A stretch of DNA of 64,000 nt from Brumimicrobium sp033722555 (GTDB lineage: Bacteria > Bacteroidota > Bacteroidia > Flavobacteriales_D > Crocinitomicaceae). This document shows, one piece after another, positions 1 through 9,001 of the stretch (its first letter is position 1; the number at the start of each line of letters is the position of its first letter). The stretch lies in assembly GCA_033722555.1 (NCBI GenBank), contig JAWVYS010000001.1:62001-126000 (forward strand), given 5' to 3'. A model generated the notes under the pieces. That model did no database searches. It was not told where the DNA came from and saw only the letters and a program-made list of their open reading frames with translations. Position numbers and translations under genes: made by a program.

Positions 1-1785
1 GCATTAATTTTTGCTGAGAAAGCGATTAAATTATCAAGGAAAGTTACAGGAGTATCAAAAGATTCAGTGCTAGAGATCAGGGCAGAAGCCTTCAATGCAA
101 AGGGAATCTGTCATGTTATTTCAGGAAATCAGGCCGAAGCCCTGGAAAGTTTTACTCAAACCCTGGAAATTTATGATAAGCTGAGCGATTCGACCGGAAT
201 AGCCAGTACCTATAATAACATGGGGAATACGGGTTATTATTTCTCGGATTTCGAAAATGCTCTGGCTAATTATTTAAAAGCTCTTGAAATCAACGAGAAA
301 ATCGGAGATGATCTGGGAATTGCAAAAAACACAGGCAACATTGGCAATATTTACGAGAAATTAGGGCAATACCAAAAGGCGCTCGACTATTATTTTCAGT
401 CGCTGAAAGTCAATCAGCGAATAGACAACCCAAATAGTGTGGCAAACGCCTATATGAATATTGGACTGATTTATCATAATTTAGGTAAGGACAGCTTGAA
501 TATTGTATATCAGGAAAAAGCAATAAGAATTTTTAGACAACTCGAACAAAATCCCGAGCTTGGAAAAGCATACAATAACCTCGCGGTAAGTTACGAAGCA
601 CTGAACGATTTCGAAAATGCATTGCGTTTTAATGAAAAAGCATTGGAAATCCGAAAAGCCGTGGGCGATACTTATGGACAAACGATTACTTTGCACAATG
701 TTGGCTACTGTTATTACCGCCTGAACGAATATTCAAAGGCTCTTAACTATTTAGAACAGAGTTTACGGATGGCAAAAAACAATGGTTATGATTTCATGCT
801 GGAAAAGAATTATGACAGACTTGCACTTGTGCATCAAGCACTGAAAAACTTTGAACAGGCGCTGAATTACCGAATTAAACATAGTGAAGTTAAAGACAGT
901 TTGTATAAGATTGAAACCGCAAAAGAGATCGCTGAAATTGAAACGAAGTATCAGACAGAAAAGAAAGAAGCTGAAAACAAGCGCTTAAAAATACAGGCAA
1001 AACTGGATAAGGCAGAACTGGCCGCAAGAAGTGCACGGCAAAAACTCCTTTGGATCGTTTTTATGACTACGGTAATCATGGTCGTTTTTGTATCTGCGTT
1101 TGTGATTTACAGAAGAAAGGCAATAACGCAAAAACGATTACAGGAAGAGGAAAAACTGCGGTTCAAAGCGATCATAAAGGCGGAGGAGAAAGAAAGGACG
1201 AGAATTGCCAAAGACTTACACGACGGACTGGGTCAGCTTCTGTCTACAGCGAAACTGAATGTAGCGAGCCTGGAAGAAAGTGTCCTTAGTGAGGATAAGT
1301 ATTTGATAAACAATGCAGGTGAATTAATCGATAATGCTGTGACCGAGGTTCGGAATATATCCCACAATTTAATGCCACTTGCCCTTACACGTTTAGGTTT
1401 AATTTCCGCCGTGGAAGAACTGACCTCCAAGATGAATGCATCCGGATTACTGAATGTTCATTTCAAGTCGGAAGGGATTAAAGTGCGCTTAAACTCTTCT
1501 GTTGAAATTGCTGTATATCGAGTCATTCAGGAAATACTTAATAACACTATTAAACATTCTCAGGCGAAAGAAGTATATGTTTTACTAAAAAAATCAAACA
1601 ATCGCCTTCATCTGGAAATTTCTGATAATGGAATAGGTTTCGATACCCAAGAAATTGAAAAAAGTAAAGGCATCGGCTGGAAAAGTATTTTTTCTCGTGT
1701 TGAAATGCTGAATGGAAGTATCGATGTAAGCTCGAACAAATACAAAGGAACGAATTTAACTGTTTCTATCCCACTAAATGAGTGA
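1..1785 (+). CDS. TPR-containing sensor histidine kinase, 5'-truncated by window edge
   Basis: The reading frame is open from base 1 without a stop, so the true start lies upstream and only the last 594 codons are visible. The N-terminal half is a run of about seven TPR-like units with typical ALxxxxKALEI spacing. A coiled-coil stretch and one membrane segment (about 1045-1115) follow. The kinase part has an H-box of the NarX/DegS (HisKA_3) type, KDLHDGLGQ, with the phosphoacceptor His codon at 1219, and an HATPase domain with ILNNTIKHS (N box) and DNGIGF (G box). In this family the kinase phosphorylates a NarL-type regulator. That gene follows directly and overlaps by 8 bp, so the two form a coupled two-component pair. 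The signal sensed is unknown; the TPRs may bind a partner protein. Confidence 0.93.
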   Translation, partial: ALIFAEKAIKLSRKVTGVSKDSVLEIRAEAFNAKGICHVISGNQAEALESFTQTLEIYDKLSDSTGIASTYNNMGNTGYYFSDFENALANYLKALEINEKIGDDLGIAKNTGNIGNIYEKLGQYQKALDYYFQSLKVNQRIDNPNSVANAYMNIGLIYHNLGKDSLNIVYQEKAIRIFRQLEQNPELGKAYNNLAVSYEALNDFENALRFNEKALEIRKAVGDTYGQTITLHNVGYCYYRLNEYSKALNYLEQSLRMAKNNGYDFMLEKNYDRLALVHQALKNFEQALNYRIKHSEVKDSLYKIETAKEIAEIETKYQTEKKEAENKRLKIQAKLDKAELAARSARQKLLWIVFMTTVIMVVFVSAFVIYRRKAITQKRLQEEEKLRFKAIIKAEEKERTRIAKDLHDGLGQLLSTAKLNVASLEESVLSEDKYLINNAGELIDNAVTEVRNISHNLMPLALTRLGLISAVEELTSKMNASGLLNVHFKSEGIKVRLNSSVEIAVYRVIQEILNNTIKHSQAKEVYVLLKKSNNRLHLEISDNGIGFDTQEIEKSKGIGWKSIFSRVEMLNGSIDVSSNKYKGTNLTVSIPLNE

Positions 1786-2419
1786 ACAGATCAAAATATT
1801 GATAGCCGATGATCATCAAATGTTTATTGATGGCATTAAATCCCTGCTGAGAAAAGAAACTGATATCGTCTTTGTTGGCGAGGTTAACAACGGATCCGAT
1901 GCTTTTGAATTTTTGAAATCGCGCCCGGTTGATTTGATGATCGTGGATATAAGTATGCCCGGTATGGACGGTATAGCCCTGACGCGTAAGGTTAAACAGT
2001 TTTATCCGGAAGTGAAGATTTTAGTGGTTTCCATGCACGATGATAAGCAGATCATCAGTGAAATACTTCTCGCTGAAGCGGAAGGATACATTTTAAAAAA
2101 CACGGGTAAAGCAGAATTGGTTAGTGCCATTAAGAATATCACAGAGGGCGGCACTCATTACAGCAAAGAGGTACTTTCCATAATGGTAAGGCAAATAAAA
2201 AAACAGGAAACTTCAAATCAGGAACTTCGGCTGCTTACCGAAAGAGAAATGGAAATCCTGAAACTCATTGTTCAGGAATATTCAACCGCCGAAATCGCCG
2301 AAAAACTTTTTATCAGTCCACGAACCGTAGACACCCATCGTAAACATATCATGCAGAAAACGAACTCCAGAACGATCATAGGTTTGATCAAGTTCGCATT
2401 CTACAATGATTTAGTCTGA
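1778..2419 (+). CDS. NarL/FixJ-family response regulator (REC + LuxR-type HTH)
   Basis: A 213-residue, full-length regulator. The receiver domain (about 1-120) has the acidic pair Asp11/Asp12, the phosphoacceptor Asp57 in MIVDISMPGMDG and the conserved Lys in YILKNT. The C-terminal GerE/LuxR helix-turn-helix (about 150-210) contains LTEREMEIL and RTVDTHRKHI. Its start overlaps the end of the kinase gene by 8 bp, so it is almost certainly that kinase's partner. Targets are unknown; the inverted repeats just downstream at 2433-2477 are candidate binding sites by position only. Confidence 0.95.
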   Translation: MSEQIKILIADDHQMFIDGIKSLLRKETDIVFVGEVNNGSDAFEFLKSRPVDLMIVDISMPGMDGIALTRKVKQFYPEVKILVVSMHDDKQIISEILLAEAEGYILKNTGKAELVSAIKNITEGGTHYSKEVLSIMVRQIKKQETSNQELRLLTEREMEILKLIVQEYSTAEIAEKLFISPRTVDTHRKHIMQKTNSRTIIGLIKFAFYNDLV

Positions 2420-2432
2420 ATTTACTAATCCT

Positions 2433-2477
2433 ATCCGTAGTAATACGGATATAAAAAATACCGATTCATAGGTATTT
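2433..2477. promoter_or_regulatory. Two adjacent inverted repeats between regulator and mini-LuxR gene
   Basis: Two perfect 7-bp stems lie back to back. The first is ATCCGTA/TACGGAT with loop GTAA (2433-2450). The second is AAATACC/GGTATTT with an 8-nt loop (2456-2477). Neither is followed by a T-run on the plus strand, so they do not look like a terminator for the response regulator gene. They precede a -7-like GATCTTTG (2496-2503) in front of the next gene, so they may be operators or a leader structure. Function is inferred from position only. Confidence 0.4.
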
Positions 2478-2509
2478 CAAGCCTCATTCATGTTTCTGAT
2501 CTTTGCTGA

Positions 2510-2722
2510 ATGAATTCATTATCAGCCAGGGAGGAGGAAATTGTGAAACTAATTGCTGAAGAGAAAACATCCTACGAGATTTCTCAATTATTAAATATCA
2601 GCATGAGAACCGTCGAAACTCACAGAAAAAATATTGCCAAAAAAATTGGTTCTCCAAGTTTGGTTGCGATAACGAAATACGCTATTCAAAAGAAAATAAT
2701 TGAACTAAAGAAAAACGATTAA
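2510..2722 (+). CDS. Stand-alone LuxR/GerE-type HTH protein (70 aa)
   Basis: The protein is almost only a GerE/LuxR DNA-binding domain. It starts LSAREEEIVKLIAEEK and carries MRTVETHRKNI as the recognition-helix region, very like the C-terminus of the response regulator 90 bp upstream but with no receiver or ligand domain. An ATG is followed directly by the domain, and a -7-like GATCTTTG at 2496-2503 is suitably placed, so this looks like a real short gene rather than a fragment. It may act as a constitutive regulator or as a competitor or heterodimer partner of the upstream regulator (inference). The two secreted-protein genes downstream start 19 and 42 bp after their upstream stops and are probably co-transcribed. 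Confidence 0.85.
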   Translation: MNSLSAREEEIVKLIAEEKTSYEISQLLNISMRTVETHRKNIAKKIGSPSLVAITKYAIQKKIIELKKND

Positions 2723-2741
2723 TAACTTAAATTCTACTACT

Positions 2742-3740
2742 ATGAAAAAACCGGTATTTATTCTTATACAACTATTATTGAGTCCTGTTCTGATCTGCCA
2801 AAATGCTCAGATCCCTTACAAGGAAGGTCAAACCATAGTCTTTGAGGTGGTTGATTTTGGAAAAGAGGTCACGAACAATAAAAAATTCGTTTCGCTCGGC
2901 AAAGGAGAAAGAAGTAAGGCTGCCGTTGCTCACAATGAAAAGGTGTTAAGCGGAAAAGCAAGGGGAAGTAAAAAGGAAGTGATTTATACTGTGGCCAAAA
3001 TAACCGAGGACGAAAACTTTAAGAAAGCAGACCTTCAAACAGAAGTTAAAGGGGTGATATACACAAGTGAGGTTGCTATTTTCAACGATACGGTATTTTT
3101 CACCCGCTTGAACGCCCCATATGTATTTAGAGATGATAAAGGCGATATAACGGCTGTGAGTATGTTGGGTGTGGAACAGATTCCGGTCAGCATTGACCTT
3201 AACACGAAATTTGTTCCTTATCATGATTACGGGGCAAGCACACCGAAGTATTCCAGTTATACGGCAGAAAGAAAAGAACATGTTAGTACGACGTACAGTT
3301 TGCCCTATATTGATTACCTGGGAAGAACGTGTCAAACAGTTACTCGTCGCTATAAAACCATTTCCGCAGAGGTTAGAAAGGAGGAGGCTCCATTTATGCA
3401 TACGATCCACAATTCGGAAGCAATGGTAGTAGGTACAGAAACGGTTGAAATAAACGGCAATGTTTATACTGCTTATTTAATTGAAAGTGTGTCTTTGTTT
3501 AAGATGGGCGCTGAAGTGAACCTGATTTCTGCGGATGAAAAAATACAGAAACAACAGATTAAGAACCACGAAAGAACAGAAAGACTTATAAACAGGTCTG
3601 TTGGAGCAAATGAAGATGGCTATTCAAAATTGCTTTTTCAGAAATGGTATGTTCCTGAATTAGGAGGAATCGTAAAACAAGTTAGTTATGATCAAAACGG
3701 CGCTATACTGTCTGTGACGAAATTGGTATCAATAAATTAA
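2742..3740 (+). CDS. Secreted protein of unknown function
   Basis: 332 residues with an N-terminal signal peptide (MKKPVFILIQLLLSPVLIC, then QNAQ) and no later membrane segment, so probably periplasmic or outer-membrane associated. It begins IPYKEGQTIVFEVVDFG and ends with a WYVPELGGIVKQ stretch followed by YDQNGAILSVTKL. That layout resembles TapB/DUF3108-like beta-rich envelope proteins, a weak resemblance only. A Cys in the signal region is not in a clear lipobox. It lies 19 bp after the mini-LuxR gene and 24 bp before another secreted protein of similar size, so the three may be one operon. No catalytic motif was recognised. Confidence 0.8.
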   Translation: MKKPVFILIQLLLSPVLICQNAQIPYKEGQTIVFEVVDFGKEVTNNKKFVSLGKGERSKAAVAHNEKVLSGKARGSKKEVIYTVAKITEDENFKKADLQTEVKGVIYTSEVAIFNDTVFFTRLNAPYVFRDDKGDITAVSMLGVEQIPVSIDLNTKFVPYHDYGASTPKYSSYTAERKEHVSTTYSLPYIDYLGRTCQTVTRRYKTISAEVRKEEAPFMHTIHNSEAMVVGTETVEINGNVYTAYLIESVSLFKMGAEVNLISADEKIQKQQIKNHERTERLINRSVGANEDGYSKLLFQKWYVPELGGIVKQVSYDQNGAILSVTKLVSIN

Positions 3741-3764
3741 TGTAAATCAGTAAAAAACAAAACA

Positions 3765-4757
3765 ATGAAAAGAATAGGTTTTATGATGGTGGCCGGTATA
3801 TTTTTCGTAAATATTTCCACTGCCCAAAACGCTTTTAACAAAGCAACTGCCAGCGAGAAAAAGATTAAAGTACAATTCGACTTTCCTCCTGAAGGAAGAA
3901 ATTCCAAAAACGGAAAAGGATATAGTGCCAACGTTGAGCTGATAAACCCCAAACCCAAAAAAATAGCTTTGGTTAGCTTTTATCTCTACGACCCGGCAAA
4001 AGGAAAAGCAACCGGAGGAGTTTACACAGGTATAGCAAAAACGGCGGTGTGGAGAACCTCAGATGAACTTGGCCAGGATCATATCGATGCTTTTTACGCT
4101 GAGGGGATTGACGCTTTGAAAGCATCTTTTAAAGAATACAATATGGATCTCCTAACTCCCGATGAATTTCTGGATACTGAAGAAAAAAAAGACTTTTATT
4201 ATGGGTTCAATCAGGAATCTGCAAAAAAAGAAAAGACAACTGTCACAAAATCTAAGAATGCAGGAACCGGACTCTCCACCATCGCTTCTTCTACAATGAC
4301 AACGCTCAAAATATGTCCGTCCGGAAAGGGATACCGTGAATTCTTTGTGGCAAATGAAGCAGCAGATGAATCCACACAGACTGTCTTGAAAACAGGCGGA
4401 ATTTTTAGTGCAAACAGACAGATGACCTCCAGTTTGGGTTATGAACTATGCAAAGGACTCGGTGTAGACGCCGTTGTTGTATGTTATATTGTTACGCGTA
4501 AACTGAAAAAGAACAAAGAAGATTACGGAGTGAATGCGGTGAACTTGTTCATGTTCGGTCCAAACCCGGTTTCAGAGGGTGCTGATGACAAAAACAGAGG
4601 CCAGTTCTATTGCGGAACAAGGGTATATTATAAAGGCGCAAAAGCAGTTTTTCATGATAGCAAAAGCAACAAAACAAGCACCAAGGGTTTTGCCAATATT
4701 ATGGCTGCTATGGGAAGAAAAAACTGTAAATGGGTGATTGAAAAAGCGAAAAAGTAA
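3765..4757 (+). CDS. Secreted protein of unknown function, possibly CsgG/TolB-N-like fold
   Basis: 330 residues with signal peptide MKRIGFMMVAGIFFVNISTAQ. Visible elements are an early beta-rich part, an alpha/beta stretch with ALKASFKEYNMDLLTPDEFL, and later ELCKGLGVDAVVVCYIV. An 'ALKxxFKxxxxxLLTPxEFL ... LGVDAVV' pattern is the kind seen in envelope proteins with a CsgG or TolB-N-like alpha/beta fold. This is inference from pattern, not a family assignment. It closes the gene set that starts with the kinase, and a rho-independent terminator follows at 4862-4893. Confidence 0.8.
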   Translation: MKRIGFMMVAGIFFVNISTAQNAFNKATASEKKIKVQFDFPPEGRNSKNGKGYSANVELINPKPKKIALVSFYLYDPAKGKATGGVYTGIAKTAVWRTSDELGQDHIDAFYAEGIDALKASFKEYNMDLLTPDEFLDTEEKKDFYYGFNQESAKKEKTTVTKSKNAGTGLSTIASSTMTTLKICPSGKGYREFFVANEAADESTQTVLKTGGIFSANRQMTSSLGYELCKGLGVDAVVVCYIVTRKLKKNKEDYGVNAVNLFMFGPNPVSEGADDKNRGQFYCGTRVYYKGAKAVFHDSKSNKTSTKGFANIMAAMGRKNCKWVIEKAKK

Positions 4758-4861
4758 TTACTTGATAAAAATCAGATGATAGTGAGTAGCCTCTACCGGA
4801 AATTCTTCAGACCGGTGATTAAACAACCAGACTTTCACTGAAGAGTTTAGAGGCTTAGGAA

Positions 4862-4893
4862 GGGTTCGGCTTAATACCGAGCCCTTTTGTTTT
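4862..4893 (+). terminator. Rho-independent terminator
   Basis: Stem GGGTTCGG/CCGAGCCC (8 bp with one G-T wobble), 7-nt loop, then TTTTGTTTT. It lies about 100 bp after the second secreted-protein gene and about 70 bp before the next plus-strand gene, so it separates the signalling cluster from the PrcB-like lipoprotein. Confidence 0.85.
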
Positions 4894-4965
4894 GATATTT
4901 GGGAATATTTTTTGTACTTGCATTAATTCTGAATACAAAACTAAATTCAAGTAAACCGATAATAC

Positions 4966-5487
4966 ATGAAAAAATTGTCCAATTTGTCGCTTATCATTAT
5001 CATTTTGATGACTCTGTCCTGCTCGGCCGTTAAGGAAACGTCAACGGAGGAGAACAGCACTCCTGTACAGGTGGAGGAAAATGAAGGGAATGAATTAAAT
5101 TATGACATTCTTAAAAAGGAGGTGCTCGACGGAGCGGGAGAAGAAGGTATTAAACAGGGGGTGATCAAAATAGATAATAATCAGGATTTTGTTGCTTTGG
5201 TAAACAAGATGAATTCAGTGAATGATGAAGTAAAAACCGAAGAACTGATCAGGAATGTACATTTTTTCAAAGACCACGTCTTACTGTTCGTTTTTGACGA
5301 GGTGAGAGGCTCAAGGGGTTATGAGTTAAAAATCGGGGACATTACCGAATATTCGGAAAAGATACAAGTAAACGTCAACATTCAAAGCCCTCAAGGGCCC
5401 TCCGCAGAAGTAATGAGTCAGCCCTATATGATCCTTCAGATACCGTTAACAGATAAGCCGGTTGTGTCAAATTTTAACGAACAGTAA
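4966..5487 (+). CDS. Lipoprotein with PrcB_C-like domain
   Basis: 173 residues. The N-terminus is a lipoprotein signal with lipobox LSCS (Cys19). Residues about 70-165 read like the PrcB C-terminal domain: a VLLFVFDE strand, then RGSRGYELKI (the family usually has a T-G-G-Y-like turn here), a VNVNIQSPQGP strand and a SQPYMILQIP strand. In Treponema denticola PrcB is the lipoprotein partner of the subtilisin-like protease dentilisin. The neighbouring gene, convergent and overlapping by 14 bp, encodes a large S8 protease, which makes a functional link plausible but unproven. It is preceded by the terminator at 4862-4893 and so has its own promoter. Confidence 0.75.
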   Translation: MKKLSNLSLIIIILMTLSCSAVKETSTEENSTPVQVEENEGNELNYDILKKEVLDGAGEEGIKQGVIKIDNNQDFVALVNKMNSVNDEVKTEELIRNVHFFKDHVLLFVFDEVRGSRGYELKIGDITEYSEKIQVNVNIQSPQGPSAEVMSQPYMILQIPLTDKPVVSNFNEQ

Positions 5488-8400
5488 TTTTCTTAGTGCT
5501 TGTTATTCCTCCTTGTGTGAAAGAAATCAAATACATTCCCGCAGCTAACTGTGAAGAATCAATGAGTACCATGTTTTTACCGGTTTGAGGAACAATCACG
5601 TGATTTTCTAGCATTTGACCCGCAAGTGTCTGAACCGAAATTATTACTTGACCCTTTTCAAGGGATTCGAACTGAATATTTATTTCTTCGGATGCCGGAT
5701 TGGGGTAGACGTTAAAGCCAAAATTAATAGCATCCTCACTTAGTCCGACAATATCATTGGAAGGTGGACCTTGGTAAATATTGATGTCGTCAAGGTATAA
5801 ATTATTCCCGCCGTCTCCCTGAAAATTAAATTTAAAACGGAAATCAGAACTATAATAGGAACTGGTGATGTTTGTGACGTGAACTGTTATCCAGTCTTCG
5901 GGACCTGCGGGCTCCCAATTTGAGGCGCTTACAAGTTCGGAAAGTGTGTTTCCTTTAATGGTTTTTCTTAAAATCCATGGATCCAAACAACTCTTGTTGA
6001 TATAAACCCGAAGCCATTCTTCATCCGAAGTGTTTCTCTTTCGGTATGCATATCGGAAAGAAAGTGTTACATCATCTGTGGACTGTAAAGAAGAAAGATC
6101 AATGGATCCCGAAATAAGTTCGTCTTCGGTTCCGGCAGGTTGACCATAGTTCTGGATGAACGCACTTTGAGTACCCGATAACCCTACAGTAGTGTTGATT
6201 TCGAATGTAGGGCTTCCTATTCCTATACTTGTTGCAGACCACTCTTCGTTGCTTACGAATGTTGTTTGGTTTTCAAAGCTTTCATAGTAAGGAAGAGTTT
6301 TTGCCGGTGTGGCTTCAATAAACCCTGCCTGATATAGAGAATCTGTACCATATCCGTTATCTACGACCATAATTAAATCATATAAGCCCGGTACGTCATA
6401 GCAAACCTGTGGAGAGGGATCGTTGGATATTGCGGGTGTTCCACCGGGAAAATACCAGGTAATCACTGCAGTACTGGTGTCTGTATTGGCCGCCTGAGGA
6501 ATCAGGTTAAAGCAGTAATTTTCTCCGGCCTTATTACAGTCAACATCGAATCCGGCTATCGGTGCGCTCCATAAACACTGAAATTCACCCGGCACTTTGT
6601 GGTAAGCAACGGCGCGTTCTCCCACTGCTCCGTTTGGACCATAGGATTTAACACTGAACCAGGAATCCAGCGAGGAGGGTAAATTTAAAACAACGTTCGT
6701 ATCGGAAGTAAACGTGATGCTATCCATATATTTGGCACCAAGCATACTAACCGCATATCCTGTTGCTCCGGTAACGGGATTCCATGATAACATAAGCGAA
6801 TCCGGGCAAACCCATTCAACTCCAAGATCAGTAGGTGTTGCAATTACTGAAAAAGAGGCTTCACTCATACCTTCTATACCGTTCCTTTCTATCTTAATCC
6901 TTCCCTCTCCCGTTAGAGTGCCTGAAGGGATATTCCAGTAAAATTGTCTTAAGTTCGCCTGTGCAGTCCCAATACTCGTCCATGTCGCACCGTTATCCTC
7001 AGAAAATGAAATATTAAATGGATCTGTTCCTTCCGGAGCATCCCAGGCTATTACTTCTCCTGTTCCCGGATGCAATCCCTCTCCACCTATAGGGAAAGTG
7101 ACATTGATCTCATCTTTTTCAAGGTAATAAATAAGAAAATACTCCTGAGGTCCCTGAGGAACGTTAAAACCATCCACGTTTATAGTGTAAACGCCCGCTT
7201 GTGGGTTTTCCAGGGTAACCTGCTCCATATTGTTCAGGTTGTCGGTGCCGCGAACAGCCACGGCATCCAGCGCCACAGCGTTCGGGGTCGGATCGAGCAC
7301 CCATGGTTCGTAAGTGGTGGTTAGCGGATCAATTAACGCGATATTCAGATCGTTTACCAAAGCCAAAGAGGCAGATGTTGAACCCTCATAGTCAGTCCAA
7401 TAAACCATGACCCGCAGCTGCTTTGTGCCGGTTGGAACAGTAATCTGGTGTGTGTGTTGTTGCCCCTGGTCGATAACATCCGTCAAATAAGTCCCGTCGT
7501 TGATCACCTCAAATGCTCTTCGGGCATTGATTTTTCCCCAACCGTATTGAAAGTCAGGCCCGGGATTTCCCAGGTCATCTGCAGTATTTAACACAGTTCC
7601 TTTTATCAAACCGGAAGGAGGAATGGTTCCTCCGTTGATATCCTGAAAGGCATCATAAAGCTGCGTTATGGTTCCGGCAACTCCCGGACAGGACATTGAA
7701 GTTCCGGTAAAATTGTCGTAATTATTGTCGTACACGGTAGAGTATACCTGCGTTCCTATACCGCAGATATCAGGCTTAATACGGCCGTCTGATGCAGGCC
7801 CCCTACTGCTGGAAGATGCGAGAATGTTTGATGAGGTTAAGTTTCCTACTGCAACAACGTTTTTACCCGCCTTATGTCCTCCGGTAATATTCCCCCATCC
7901 GTCTCCGGCACCATATCCGCAGTCACTCGTCCCACTGTTTCCTGCAGAAAATACGTGAATAAGAGAGGGATATAACCTAACCTGCTGATCCAGTTCCTGA
8001 GTCAGCGAGGTGTAACCGGCATTACATCCGTTACTATAGCTTTTAGAAGTAATGAATACATCATTGTTTTGGTACAAATTAGGAACAAGCGAATAATTAT
8101 TGTTCGAACTGTTATAGACAAGAAGGTCAGCACCGTGAGCCATTCCCCGTGCCCTGGGGTCCAGGTTTCCGGCACCCATGATAGTTCCGGCTACGTGGTC
8201 TCCGTGATTATCTGTGGGATCAGTACTGCATGGAGAACAATTGCTTTGATCAATTCTTCCTGTATAGTCAATGTGTGGACCGATATATCCATCGTCCTGC
8301 ATCATGACCTGAAAACCGTCTCCACGGTATTTTAAACCTGACGGAAAATCTGTGAATAGGGTGTTACTGCGATGTTCACGTCGTCCGGCATCATTTTCAG

Positions 8401-9001
8401 GTTCAGCCGGAGGGGTAGGAAAGTCAATAAACTGGATAAATGACTGTTGAATGAATTTTTGAATGTCCGCTGCTTTTAACTGAATTCTAACCGCGTTTAG
8501 GCCCGGTTCGGTGTCGAGAACCTGAAAGCCGTTTTTGAAGAGTGAATCCAGAATTGATTGCTCGTCCAAAACAGTAAAGTATTGTGCGACCAATTCAATT
8601 TGACCACTTTCATTATAAGCATGTGCGGGAATATTAAGGGCTAAAAGTTCCTTTGAAACCTTGAATTCCGATCGAAAAGGGATGATCTTTTTAATCCAAC
8701 AGGCTTTTTGATCAAAGGAGTTTATTTTTTCGGGAATATAAGCAATGAAAGCGTTACGGGGCAGATAGTCTAACAATTCTATTCCCGCAGATTTTAAAAT
8801 TTGCCTGCGCTGCCCGTCGGGTATTTTATCGAATACGATGATCGAAAATTGGTCGTGCACAGCAGAGCCGAAGAGGTTCTCCGAATTTATTTCTTTCAGC
8901 GTATCGACAGCATATGTTCCTGATTTCAGGAAAAGATCCTGACTTAAAATATAAATGGGTAAAAATAGAATACCGAAAAAAATACAGATAGAATTTCGCA
9001 T
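5474..9001 (-). CDS. T9SS-exported S8 (subtilisin-like) serine protease
   Basis: 1175 residues from the ATG at 9001; an upstream TTG at 9025 would only add eight residues before the signal peptide. Order: signal peptide (MRNSICIFFGILFLPIYILS), a propeptide-like region to about 215, then a peptidase S8 domain with Asp236 (QDDGYIG), His269 (HGDHVAGT) and Ser435 (TGTSMSCPG). Beta-sandwich modules follow, including a P-proprotein/pre-peptidase-like region, a fibronectin-like part and a PKD-like segment with WYFPGGTP. The C-terminus is a T9SS type A sorting domain with VYPNPASEEINIQF and ending KKITVR. It should cross the outer membrane through the T9SS and be attached or released. Its 3' end overlaps the convergent PrcB-like gene by 14 bp. 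Confidence 0.93.
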   Translation of the reverse strand: MRNSICIFFGILFLPIYILSQDLFLKSGTYAVDTLKEINSENLFGSAVHDQFSIIVFDKIPDGQRRQILKSAGIELLDYLPRNAFIAYIPEKINSFDQKACWIKKIIPFRSEFKVSKELLALNIPAHAYNESGQIELVAQYFTVLDEQSILDSLFKNGFQVLDTEPGLNAVRIQLKAADIQKFIQQSFIQFIDFPTPPAEPENDAGRREHRSNTLFTDFPSGLKYRGDGFQVMMQDDGYIGPHIDYTGRIDQSNCSPCSTDPTDNHGDHVAGTIMGAGNLDPRARGMAHGADLLVYNSSNNNYSLVPNLYQNNDVFITSKSYSNGCNAGYTSLTQELDQQVRLYPSLIHVFSAGNSGTSDCGYGAGDGWGNITGGHKAGKNVVAVGNLTSSNILASSSSRGPASDGRIKPDICGIGTQVYSTVYDNNYDNFTGTSMSCPGVAGTITQLYDAFQDINGGTIPPSGLIKGTVLNTADDLGNPGPDFQYGWGKINARRAFEVINDGTYLTDVIDQGQQHTHQITVPTGTKQLRVMVYWTDYEGSTSASLALVNDLNIALIDPLTTTYEPWVLDPTPNAVALDAVAVRGTDNLNNMEQVTLENPQAGVYTINVDGFNVPQGPQEYFLIYYLEKDEINVTFPIGGEGLHPGTGEVIAWDAPEGTDPFNISFSEDNGATWTSIGTAQANLRQFYWNIPSGTLTGEGRIKIERNGIEGMSEASFSVIATPTDLGVEWVCPDSLMLSWNPVTGATGYAVSMLGAKYMDSITFTSDTNVVLNLPSSLDSWFSVKSYGPNGAVGERAVAYHKVPGEFQCLWSAPIAGFDVDCNKAGENYCFNLIPQAANTDTSTAVITWYFPGGTPAISNDPSPQVCYDVPGLYDLIMVVDNGYGTDSLYQAGFIEATPAKTLPYYESFENQTTFVSNEEWSATSIGIGSPTFEINTTVGLSGTQSAFIQNYGQPAGTEDELISGSIDLSSLQSTDDVTLSFRYAYRKRNTSDEEWLRVYINKSCLDPWILRKTIKGNTLSELVSASNWEPAGPEDWITVHVTNITSSYYSSDFRFKFNFQGDGGNNLYLDDINIYQGPPSNDIVGLSEDAINFGFNVYPNPASEEINIQFESLEKGQVIISVQTLAGQMLENHVIVPQTGKNMVLIDSSQLAAGMYLISFTQGGITSTKKITVR

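Noticed and set aside
2946..3410. 154-codon open frame on the minus strand
   Set aside because: Antisense to a signal-peptide protein gene; no motif, no promoter, no plausible start.
4758..4861. Possible small gene before the terminator
   Set aside because: No frame of useful length with a start codon; only leader-like sequence before the hairpin at 4862.
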